58,026 bases of DNA from Terriglobia bacterium (lineage in GTDB: Bacteria > Acidobacteriota > Terriglobia > Bryobacterales > Bryobacteraceae): NCBI GenBank assembly GCA_020073145.1, contig JAIQFS010000035.1, positions 1 to 58,026 of the forward strand, in the 5' to 3' direction. Shown here piece after piece: positions 24,667-32,472 of the stretch (its first letter is position 1; every line of letters begins with the position of its first letter). The notes beneath the pieces were generated by a model, which searched no databases, was not told the origin of the DNA, and was given only the letters and a program-made list of their open reading frames with translations. Made by a program: the position numbers and the translations under genes.

Positions 24667-25440
24667 GACCGGCAGGAACTCCGGTACTCGAGGGATCGCG
24701 CGCAGCAGAGCCTGCGTGTAGGCGTGCTGGGGGCGCTGGAAGATTTCTTCTGAGGTGTTGGTCTCGACGATCTGCCCCTGCTGCAGAATCGCAATGCGGT
24801 GGCATAGCGACGCGACCGAAAGCAGATCGTGCGAAATGTACAGCACCGCCATCCCCAACTGGCGGTTCAGCCGGGCGAACAGCTTCAGAATCTCCGCTTG
24901 AGTGACAGCGTCCAAGGCGCTGGTCGGCTCATCGGCGATCAGCAGCGCCGGGCGGTGCAGAATGGCCATGGCGATCAACACCCGCTGCGCTTGGCCGACG
25001 CTGAGCTGAGAGGGGTAGCGGTCGAGGAAGGAAGGTTCCGTCGGCAGACTGACCATCTCGAGAGTTCCGGGGAGGTCCGGGCTATGGTCGCGATGGGCCT
25101 GCCAGGATTCGACAATCTGCCGGCCGATCCGCATGGCCGGGTTGAGCGCCGAGATCGGGCTCTGCAGAACCAGGCCGATCTCGCGCCCGCGCACCGCGCG
25201 CATCTGTCGCTCGGAAAGCGCCAGCAAGTCGCGCTCCCGAAGGCGCAATTCGCCGCGAGTCGTCCCGCCGCGGAATGGCAGCAGCCGTAGCAGCGCCAGC
25301 GCCAGCGTACTCTTGCCCGATCCACTCTCGCCCACCAGCCCGAGGATCTCGCCGGGAGCGATTTCGAGGTCGACGCCCTGGAGGACGCCCGGACGGCCCG
25401 GATAGTCCACGGACACGAAAGCGGAGAGCAGCGGCCTCAT
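24664..25440 (-). CDS. ABC transporter ATPase, oligopeptide (DppD/OppD) type
   Basis: 258 residues. Walker A is GLVGESGSGKST, the Q-loop is LVLQSPISALNP, the signature is LSVGQAQR (a Val-for-Gly variant of LSGGQ), Walker B is ALLIADEPTSALD and the switch is YISHDL. The final segment (PQHAYTQALLRAIPRV) is the start of the Dpp/Opp C-terminal extension. The usual Cys-cluster tail of full-length DppD is missing, so it is short. It immediately abuts the substrate-binding protein gene. It is the only ATPase gene here; importers of this class usually have two. Confidence 0.92.
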   Translation of the reverse strand: MRPLLSAFVSVDYPGRPGVLQGVDLEIAPGEILGLVGESGSGKSTLALALLRLLPFRGGTTRGELRLRERDLLALSERQMRAVRGREIGLVLQSPISALNPAMRIGRQIVESWQAHRDHSPDLPGTLEMVSLPTEPSFLDRYPSQLSVGQAQRVLIAMAILHRPALLIADEPTSALDAVTQAEILKLFARLNRQLGMAVLYISHDLLSVASLCHRIAILQQGQIVETNTSEEIFQRPQHAYTQALLRAIPRVPEFLPV

Positions 25441-27060
25441 CTAGCGATTCCCCGCCAGTTGCGAGCTCTTGCGCAGCACTTCGATGTTCCAGTACGCCTG
25501 TGGCGCCACCGCGGCCGGAGCCGTATTCTGCAGTTGCGGCGACAGCGCCATCAGCGAATCTTTGTTCACCAGGTAGAGAAACGGCTCTTGTTCCCAGACG
25601 ATCTGCTGCACGCGGTCGAACAGCCGCTTGCGCGCTTCGGGACGCAGTTCCGAGGCCTGCCGCCGCATCAGCCGGTCGATCTCAGCTTCCCAGGGCGTCG
25701 CCGCAGACTTCTGGTTGGGGTTCCACTGGTGATTGGCGGCGGAGCTGAGCCACACATTCATCTGCGCTCCGGGGTCCAGGTCCAGGTTGGTCAGGCCGAG
25801 CAGGCAGGCCTCGTATTGAAAGGTCTGCGTCATGCGCTCCAGGAGCGACGGAAAATCGAGCGTCACCACGTTGACGCGCATCCCGAGCGCCGTCAGGTCC
25901 TGCTGGATCATGGTGGCCATCCGCTCCCTGCTGCGGTTGCCGGCGTTGGTCAGGATCGAAAATTCCACCGCGTGGCCGCCCCCGTCGTAGAGCTGGCCGT
26001 TTCGCATCTGGAAGCCTTCCTCCTGGAGGCGGCGCAACGCGGAAGGAACATCGAACGGATGCGGCCGCAGGGTCGTGTTGAACCAGAACCGGTTGGCCGG
26101 CGAGATGGGACCGGCGGCCGGCTGCGCGTGACCTTTGAACACGATGCGCGCCAGGTCCGCGCGGTTGATGCCTTCCGACACCGCCCGGCGGAAGGCCTGC
26201 GAGGCAAACCAGGCTTTCTTGTAGGACGGCAGCGGAGCCGATGGAGCCTGGTTGAACCACATCATTTCCGATTCCAGCGAGACGCCCGCGTCGGTGACGG
26301 AAGAAGGCGCATCGTGGGCCAGCCTTTCGAATACCTCCGGATCGACCGAGTTGATCAGGTCGATTTCGCCGCGGCGGAACCGCACCAGCTCCAGATCCCG
26401 GTTCTGCTGGATTTGCAAGTGAATCTGGTCCGCGTACGGAAGGCGCCGGCCGCCGGCATCGGTCTTCCAGTAATTGGGATTGCGGCTCAGCCGCACTTCG
26501 ATACCCGGCTTGTATTCGGCCACCTGGAACGGGCCCAGCACCGCCGCCAACTTGCGGGGAGAGTGCGCGGACAGAATCGCAACCTGATCGAAGAGCCGCT
26601 CCAGACCGGAGACGGGAGCGCCGAACGTGACTGAGACTGTGTCCGCCGACAATTGGGTGATGCGCGGCGGAATGCTGCTCGAGCGGAAAGGATCCGCCGT
26701 GGCCGAGTGAAGCTGGGGATCCATCAGCCGGTTCATGGTGTAGGTGACGTCATCGGCCGAAAACGGCGTGCCATCGGAGAACGCGACGCCGTGCCGCAGG
26801 TGAAAGGTGATGCGGCGTCCCTGCTCATCGACCTTCCACGAGGCCGCCAGCTCCGGAGTGAACTGCTGGCTGACGCGATTGACGCGCAGCAGCACGCCGC
26901 CGGTGAGATAGCGGACGGCTTCGGAGTTATCGTCTTCCACCAGGAGCGGATCGAAGGTCTTCGGATCGGCGCGCAGGCAGAACCGCAGATCGCCTCCGAT
27001 CTGGGCCAGGGCTGTCGAAGTGAACGCGACCACTAGAACCGGCAGGAAACGTCGGGTCAT
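25441..27060 (-). CDS. ABC transporter substrate-binding protein, peptide/nickel family (SBP_bac_5)
   Basis: 539 residues. The signal peptide is MTRRFLPVLVVAFTSTALAQ. It is followed by GGDLRFCLRADPKTFDPLLVEDD and the family signature around FHLRHGVAFSDGTPFSADDVTYTMNRLMDP. Later regions (FRRAVSEGINRADLARIVFKGHAQPAAGP and ERMATMIQQDLTALGMRVNV) match DppA/OppA-type proteins. It captures a peptide-like solute in the periplasm for the two permeases. Its ATG overlaps the stop of the DppC-like gene (ATGA). Confidence 0.92.
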   Translation of the reverse strand: MTRRFLPVLVVAFTSTALAQIGGDLRFCLRADPKTFDPLLVEDDNSEAVRYLTGGVLLRVNRVSQQFTPELAASWKVDEQGRRITFHLRHGVAFSDGTPFSADDVTYTMNRLMDPQLHSATADPFRSSSIPPRITQLSADTVSVTFGAPVSGLERLFDQVAILSAHSPRKLAAVLGPFQVAEYKPGIEVRLSRNPNYWKTDAGGRRLPYADQIHLQIQQNRDLELVRFRRGEIDLINSVDPEVFERLAHDAPSSVTDAGVSLESEMMWFNQAPSAPLPSYKKAWFASQAFRRAVSEGINRADLARIVFKGHAQPAAGPISPANRFWFNTTLRPHPFDVPSALRRLQEEGFQMRNGQLYDGGGHAVEFSILTNAGNRSRERMATMIQQDLTALGMRVNVVTLDFPSLLERMTQTFQYEACLLGLTNLDLDPGAQMNVWLSSAANHQWNPNQKSAATPWEAEIDRLMRRQASELRPEARKRLFDRVQQIVWEQEPFLYLVNKDSLMALSPQLQNTAPAAVAPQAYWNIEVLRKSSQLAGNR

Positions 27061-27857
27061 ACCTGGTATCCTCCTCGCGGACTGAGCAGCTTGAAACACA
27101 CCACGGACAACGCGATCGCCGCCACCGGCGCAAAGGCCTCGGGGCGAACCAGCAGCGGGTCCTGTAGTTCGCGCAGGAGGCTGCCCCAGGTGGGGAACGG
27201 CTCGCCGGCGCTCAGGCCCAGAAATCCCAGATTGGCTTCGGTCAAAATGAACAGCGGAATCGAGGTCCAGAACTGGGCTAGCAGAATCGGCCGCAGATTG
27301 GGCAGCACGTGCCGGAGCAGGATGCGCAACTCCGTGACGCCTTCGGCGCGGGCCTGCAGCACGAATTCGGAATCGCGCAGGCTGCGCACGCCGGCGCGCA
27401 CGACGCGGGCCGGAGAGGCCCACCCCAACAACGCCAGCAGGGCATAGGTGGCCAGCAGGGAGGTGAGGGGCGCGGCGTTCAGCGGGAGCAACGCCCGCAC
27501 GGCGAGCAGAAGGAACAGCCAGGGCAGGGAAAGCATCAGGTCGATGCCGTGGACCAGGGCGCGATCGCACCAGCCGCCGCAGTAGCCGGCCACTCCGCCG
27601 ATGAGCGCGGCCAGGATCAGCGCGCCGAGAGAGGCGGCCGCGGCGAAGACCAGCGAGACCCGGGTGGCCGAGAGAAGACGCGCCATGCGGTCGCGGCCCA
27701 GTTCGTCGGTGCCCAGCGGAAAGCGGAGCGACGGAGCGGCGTCGGTGAACTCGCGATGCTGCGCGGAATACGAGAATTTCGGCAGCAACCCCGCGCCGAA
27801 CGAGGTCGCCAGCAGCAGCCCCAGTGCCGCGATGGCGAACAGGCGTCGGGCGGTCAT
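27057..27857 (-). CDS. ABC transporter permease, DppC type
   Basis: 266 residues. A first span (LFAIAALGLLLATSFGAGLLP) and a short outer loop with RFPLGTDELGRDRMARLLSATRVSL lead into five more spans. This is the DppC/OppC signature ('GTDxxGRD...L..G.R.SL'). The EAA-type coupling loop is around ARAEGVTELRILLRHVLPN. It forms the translocation pore with the DppB-like protein. It overlaps its neighbours at both ends by 4 bases, so it is coupled within the operon. Confidence 0.92.
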   Translation of the reverse strand: MTARRLFAIAALGLLLATSFGAGLLPKFSYSAQHREFTDAAPSLRFPLGTDELGRDRMARLLSATRVSLVFAAAASLGALILAALIGGVAGYCGGWCDRALVHGIDLMLSLPWLFLLLAVRALLPLNAAPLTSLLATYALLALLGWASPARVVRAGVRSLRDSEFVLQARAEGVTELRILLRHVLPNLRPILLAQFWTSIPLFILTEANLGFLGLSAGEPFPTWGSLLRELQDPLLVRPEAFAPVAAIALSVVCFKLLSPRGGYQV

Positions 27858-28720
27858 GCGTGTCCCTTCTGCAGGCCCGCGCCTGCCCAATCCGAGACCG
27901 CGTTGCAGATCTGGGTCAGCAGGGTGATGAGCATGGTCAGGCTGACCAGCACCGGGAGGTCGCGCGCCAGAGCCGCTTTCCAGGCGAGTTGTCCGATGCC
28001 CGGCAAGTCACACAGCGTTTCTACCGGAATCGCCGCGCCGAAGGCCATGCTGGCGGAAACTCCGGCCAACGCCAGCAGCTGCGGGGCGCACACGGGAAGG
28101 ACGTGCCGGATCAAAATAAGCGCCGGGTTCAGCCCCTTGGCCCGCGCGGTCACAATGTGGGGCTGCGCGTATGCGTCCGCCAGCAGGTTGCGAAGGAAAT
28201 CGAAGAGCCGGGGAAACAGAATGAGCGCGATGATGGCGCGAATGGGGCCGCCCGTGCTGAAGATGAGGACGGCCAGAGCGGCCGCTGGAACGGAGAGCGC
28301 GGTGACGCTGAGCGCGCCGCCCACGCGGGCCCAGCCGGGCCACAGCACTGCCGCCAACGCCAAGGTAAACGCCAGCACCCAACCGCCGGCAATTCCGATG
28401 GCCATGATCTCGGCCGTGACCGGCAACCGCGACCGGATTAACGTTCCGATCGGAGCTTTGAGCGAAGGCGAAATGCCCCAATCGCCGCGCAGCAAGGCTC
28501 CCACGTGCCGCACATAAAAGCGCGCTACGTTGCCATCGGCCGCATGTTCGGCTTCGATCGCCGCGCGGCTCTGCGCATCCAGGCGCGGGTCCAGCAACCG
28601 CTCGTCGGTATCAAACCCCGGACTGGTGCGAACCAACGTCGCCGTGAGGGCGCCGCCCAGCAGCACGGTCACACCGAGAGCGCCGAGTTGACGGGCCATT
28701 CGAGTGAACCAGCGCGGCAT
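27854..28720 (-). CDS. ABC transporter permease, DppB type
   Basis: 288 residues. TM1 is at the N-terminus (GALGVTVLLGGALTATLV). It is followed by a periplasmic segment with AEHAADGNVARFYVRHVGALLRGDWGISP, matching the DppB/OppB 'Y...L..L..GDLG.S' region. Five more spans and the EAA loop near ARAKGLNPALILIRHVLP follow. It is the first gene of the importer operon, followed by DppC-like, binding protein and ATPase genes. The DppB and DppC starts are joined by ATGA overlap. Confidence 0.9.
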   Translation of the reverse strand: MPRWFTRMARQLGALGVTVLLGGALTATLVRTSPGFDTDERLLDPRLDAQSRAAIEAEHAADGNVARFYVRHVGALLRGDWGISPSLKAPIGTLIRSRLPVTAEIMAIGIAGGWVLAFTLALAAVLWPGWARVGGALSVTALSVPAAALAVLIFSTGGPIRAIIALILFPRLFDFLRNLLADAYAQPHIVTARAKGLNPALILIRHVLPVCAPQLLALAGVSASMAFGAAIPVETLCDLPGIGQLAWKAALARDLPVLVSLTMLITLLTQICNAVSDWAGAGLQKGHA

Positions 28721-28749
28721 AGATCTCCTCTCCGGATCGCGGACTGGGA

Positions 28750-31218
28750 CTATTGAACGACCACCAGCGTGGGCGCCTGCGGCAGTTCGGGGAGTTTGCC
28801 GCCGCGCAGTTTGGCAGCCTGCTTGGCCTTGTACATCCGCCGGTCGGCCTCCGCCAGCAACTGCTCGGCGTCGCTGCCGTCTTCGGGATAGAACGCTTCC
28901 CCGATGCTGATCGTCAGACCTTCCACGCCCGCCACCAGCGATCCGGCCCGAGCGCCGAGGTGCGCCAATTGCGCGATGCGAACGGTCAAATCCTCGCGCG
29001 TGCTGGCGGGCAGGATCAATACAAATTCGTCGCCGCCCATCCGCGCCACATAATCGTACTCCCTGCAGCTTTCCCGCAGCGTGTTTCCCACGGCCCGCAA
29101 CACCTTGTTGCCCACCAGGTGGCCGTGACGATCATTGACTTGCTTGAAGCCATCCAGGTCGCAGACCAGCACCGAAATCGGTTCCCGGGTGCGCTTGGAG
29201 CGCGCCAGTTCGCTGTCCAGGCGAAGAAACAACGAGCGCGCATTGGGCAGATCGGTCACATAATCGGTAGTCGCCGTGGTTTCGGCTTGCCGGTACTTCA
29301 ACGCATTCTCGATGGCCAGCGACACCTTGGAGGCGATCGCCAGCAGGACCCGCAGATGGTCGGAGGAAAATGCGTCTTTCTCCATCCGGTAGAGCGTCAA
29401 TACTCCCACCGTGGCGTTTAATCCGGCCAGCGGAACCGAGACCGCCGAACGCAGCGTCGTGAACCGGGAGGGGTCGTCCAGATATCCGGACTCCACCGCG
29501 GGATTTCCGTTGAGAATGGACCGCCCGGTCTGCGCCACCCATCCCGAGAGGCCCTGGCCCACGGGAATCTGGAGCGAGGAGAGGTGCCGGAAGCTCTCAC
29601 CGTTAACGTATTCGGGAATGAGCCGGCCTTCTCGCGAGACGAATACCGCGATGGCGTCGTAGGGAATCAGGCGCTTCAGCCGGGCCGCCACCACCGAGAG
29701 AGTCTCATCCAGGCTGAGGGAGCTGCCCAGGTCCTGCGTCAGCTCGAACAGAAGCTGGCCTTCTTCGCGGGCCGCGGCGATGGAGCTCAAGAATCCCGGC
29801 TCGGCGACGGTGTTCCGGGTGGCTGGATGGGAAACCTCGAATCCCGCCGCCGGAGCATCCCCGCGTTCGATCTTCAGGTCCGTCGAGAGCCGCACTGCGG
29901 GAGCCGGTTGGCTGGTGGCCATCTTTTCGAGCCGTACATAGTTGCGCTGCAGCACCTCGACCACTTGGGGGTCGAAACTTTTGCCGGCCATCTGGACGAC
30001 TTCTTCCATGGCCTGATCGAGCGGCAGCGCACGGCGGTACTGACGGTCGGAGGCTAGGGCGTCCAGGCAATCCACCGCGGCCAGAATGCGCGCGCCCATG
30101 GGAATCTGGACGCCCTTGAGGCCGTCGGGATAACCGGTGCCGTCCCAGCGCTCGTGGTGCGATCGCACGATCGGTACCACCGGGTAGGGAAACTCGACGC
30201 GCTCCAGGATTTCCGCGCCTACTACCGGGTGGATTTTCATCTTCTCGAATTCTTCCGGCGTCAATTTGCCCGGCTTGGAAATGATGTGCTCCGGAATCGC
30301 CAGCTTGCCGATGTCGTGCAAAACGGCCGCGGCCCGCAGCGCTTCCAGATCGGAATGCGCCAGCCCGATCTCTTTGCCCACTTCCACGGCGTAGATGCGG
30401 ACGCGGTTCAGATGCTCGTGCGTGGTATGGTCCTTGGCCTCGATAGCCAGCGCCAGCGCTTCAATGGTTCGCAGGTGCAGGGACGCCATTTCCTCCACGT
30501 GGGTTTTCTCGTCTTCGAGATGCCCCAGGTACATCCGGTATGAGCGGAAGATCACATAGATGATGGGAATCAGCAGCAGAATGCTCTGCGTGTGCCCGTT
30601 TGAGGTCAGCATGCTGAACACCCACGCGATCGACGCGCCTACCAGATAAAACGGGAAGGACCAGAAATAGCAGGTACGCCAGGTCTCGATCACCGACTTG
30701 CGTTCGGTCAACGCCACCACGCCGGCAACGCCCGTGGTATTCAGCACGAAATATGTGAGCGAGGCCAAAATGAGCGCGACCGGGCTGCCGTTCGAGATCC
30801 GCTGGGTCAGGGGCAAATGGTACAGGGAGAAGGACCCGAACACCGCGATCGCCATGTTGGCCACACTGAAAAGAGGCTGCACGGCCCGGAGCTGGTTCTT
30901 GGGTTTCCAGACGCACTGCACAAAAGCGCCCAGGCATCCCACCACCAGGGTCTGGCCGGCGCTCAGATCCAGAATCCCAATCAGGATGAACAGGAAGTTC
31001 ACCGACATCGTGCCCAAAATGCCCGGCAGGTTGACCTTCATGGCCGAGGCCAGAATGCAAACGATCAAATAGCCGGCGAATCGCGCCGGATGCTCCATTT
31101 CCCAATTCGCGGATACCAGGCAGATCAGCCCGGCAAGGCTTACACCGGCGATATACAAGCGGGACTGCCAGCTCATCGAAACGCCGGCCCCTTGATTCTG
31201 CATGCTTGCGCCTGTCAT
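28750..31218 (-). CDS. Membrane HD-GYP-GAF-GGDEF cyclic di-GMP protein
   Basis: 822 residues. A polytopic N-terminal sensor of about 7 spans runs over residues 18-230. HD-GYP domain: HD at 301-302 (LHDIGKLAIP) and the GYP motif at 354-367 (HHERWDGTGYPDGL), all key residues present. GAF domain at ~490-640. GGDEF domain at ~650-805 with intact GGDEF (728-732) and an inhibitory RxxD (719-722) five residues before it. It therefore appears able both to degrade and to make cyclic di-GMP, with product feedback. The start overlaps the stop of the sigma54 activator gene (ATGA). The ending TLVVVQ is unstructured. Confidence 0.95.
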   Translation of the reverse strand: MTGASMQNQGAGVSMSWQSRLYIAGVSLAGLICLVSANWEMEHPARFAGYLIVCILASAMKVNLPGILGTMSVNFLFILIGILDLSAGQTLVVGCLGAFVQCVWKPKNQLRAVQPLFSVANMAIAVFGSFSLYHLPLTQRISNGSPVALILASLTYFVLNTTGVAGVVALTERKSVIETWRTCYFWSFPFYLVGASIAWVFSMLTSNGHTQSILLLIPIIYVIFRSYRMYLGHLEDEKTHVEEMASLHLRTIEALALAIEAKDHTTHEHLNRVRIYAVEVGKEIGLAHSDLEALRAAAVLHDIGKLAIPEHIISKPGKLTPEEFEKMKIHPVVGAEILERVEFPYPVVPIVRSHHERWDGTGYPDGLKGVQIPMGARILAAVDCLDALASDRQYRRALPLDQAMEEVVQMAGKSFDPQVVEVLQRNYVRLEKMATSQPAPAVRLSTDLKIERGDAPAAGFEVSHPATRNTVAEPGFLSSIAAAREEGQLLFELTQDLGSSLSLDETLSVVAARLKRLIPYDAIAVFVSREGRLIPEYVNGESFRHLSSLQIPVGQGLSGWVAQTGRSILNGNPAVESGYLDDPSRFTTLRSAVSVPLAGLNATVGVLTLYRMEKDAFSSDHLRVLLAIASKVSLAIENALKYRQAETTATTDYVTDLPNARSLFLRLDSELARSKRTREPISVLVCDLDGFKQVNDRHGHLVGNKVLRAVGNTLRESCREYDYVARMGGDEFVLILPASTREDLTVRIAQLAHLGARAGSLVAGVEGLTISIGEAFYPEDGSDAEQLLAEADRRMYKAKQAAKLRGGKLPELPQAPTLVVVQ

Positions 31219-32225
31219 CGGGCCACCGCCTCGGCCACGCCGCGCGACGTTTCCTGGCCGTTATAGATTTTCAATTTGCGAATTAGCGTCCGTTGCGAGA
31301 TTCCCAGCAAGCGGGCGGCGCGATCCTGCCGACCGCCGGTTTCGGTGAGGGCGCTCAGAATGGCCTGTTGTTCGAGTTCATCCAAGGTGCGTCCCGTCAG
31401 ATGAGGCACGGCGTCGGCGGCGCACAATTCATCGGGAAGATCGCAGAGGTCGATCTCGTCGCCCTCGGCCACCAAGGCCGCTTTGACCACGGTGTTGCGG
31501 AGTTCCCGAACGTTGCCCGGCCAGGAATGGGCGCGGAAGGCTTCCATCGCGGCCGCGCTGAACCGCAACTGCGGGGCCTCTTTGGCAAGAAAGTATTCCG
31601 CAAGCGCCTGCACATCTTCCATGCGGGTCCGCAGCGGCGGGACATCCAGACGCGCCTGGTCCAGCCGATGGTATAGGTCGCGCCGGAACGTGCCTTTGTC
31701 CACGGCTTCCCGCAGATCCACATTGGTGGCCGCGACGATCCGAACATCCGAAGTCACTTTCCGCGTTCCACCCAGCCGGTAATAGGGAGTGCCGTCGAGC
31801 ACCCGCAGCAGCTTCACCTGCATCTTCAGATCGAGCTCGCCAATTTCGTCCAGGAAGAGGGTGCCGCCGTGAGCCAGCTCGAAGAAGCCTTGTTTCATGG
31901 AATCGGCGCCGCTGAACGCGCCTTTCTCGTGGCCGAAGAGCTCGCTCTCCAGTAGATGGTCGGGGAGGGCGGCGCAGTTGACGTCAATCCAGGGCCGGGA
32001 GCAGCGCAGCGAATGGTGATGCAGCGCCCGGGCCACCAGTTCCTTCCCGCTGCCGGTTTCGCCGATGATCAAGACCGCCGCGTTGCTTTTGGCGATCTTC
32101 TCAACGGTGTGCATCAACTGCCGCATCGGCGCGCTTCGAATGACGGCGGTCAATCCCAAGAACGATTGCTGATTCGAATCGCTGCCGGAGGCCCTATCGC
32201 TCGCCAGATACGTATGTCCCTGCAT
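31215..32225 (-). CDS. Sigma54-dependent transcriptional activator (NtrC-type)
   Basis: 336 residues. A short N-terminus without a receiver or obvious sensor domain precedes the AAA+ domain (~30-260). Walker A is GETGSGKELVARALH, the L1 loop is GAFSGAD (Ser in place of Thr in the GAFTGA that touches sigma54), and Walker B is GTLFLDEIGEL. The arginine-finger region is FRRDLYHRLDQARLDVPPLR, where RLDQ replaces the usual RLNV. A Fis-type HTH closes the protein (GRQDRAARLLGISQRTLIRKLK). It is coupled to the HD-GYP/GGDEF gene by a 4-base overlap, so c-di-GMP turnover and sigma54 promoters may be co-controlled. With no sensor domain, activity may be set by expression or a partner. Confidence 0.92.
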   Translation of the reverse strand: MQGHTYLASDRASGSDSNQQSFLGLTAVIRSAPMRQLMHTVEKIAKSNAAVLIIGETGSGKELVARALHHHSLRCSRPWIDVNCAALPDHLLESELFGHEKGAFSGADSMKQGFFELAHGGTLFLDEIGELDLKMQVKLLRVLDGTPYYRLGGTRKVTSDVRIVAATNVDLREAVDKGTFRRDLYHRLDQARLDVPPLRTRMEDVQALAEYFLAKEAPQLRFSAAAMEAFRAHSWPGNVRELRNTVVKAALVAEGDEIDLCDLPDELCAADAVPHLTGRTLDELEQQAILSALTETGGRQDRAARLLGISQRTLIRKLKIYNGQETSRGVAEAVAR

Positions 32226-32403
32226 CCTCGGTTCCCTCGGTGTCGCCCGCCCGCATCCCGTTCGGAGCAACTACTGCCACTATGGAGCGGAGCTGGAAAA
32301 CCGGCAAGAATCAGCGATACCAGGAGTGTACTGAGGCAACAGAGTACGCAATTTTCGATAGTAAGCAGAACCGCGTTGACGATTGCCAGCTATCGAACGT
32401 TAA

Positions 32404-32457
32404 TCCCGAGCCGCGGGACTCGGCCTGTCACTGCCGGCACGGTCCCGCGGCTCGGGA
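32404..32457 (-). terminator. 16-bp perfect stem downstream of the S8 protease gene
   Basis: The arms 32404-32419 and 32442-32457 are exact reverse complements (core cccgagccgcgggac). The 22-base loop holds a further cggc/gccg pairing. It lies 16 bases past the protease stop on the minus strand. No T-run follows. It is a strong transcript-end hairpin, termination or mRNA protection. Confidence 0.55.
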
Positions 32458-32472
32458 GGAGCAACATCGAAC

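Noticed and set aside
32226-32290. TGGCAG...TTGCT upstream of the sigma54 activator as a sigma54 promoter
   Set aside because: GG and GC are 8 rather than 10 bases apart; the -24/-12 spacing does not tolerate this.
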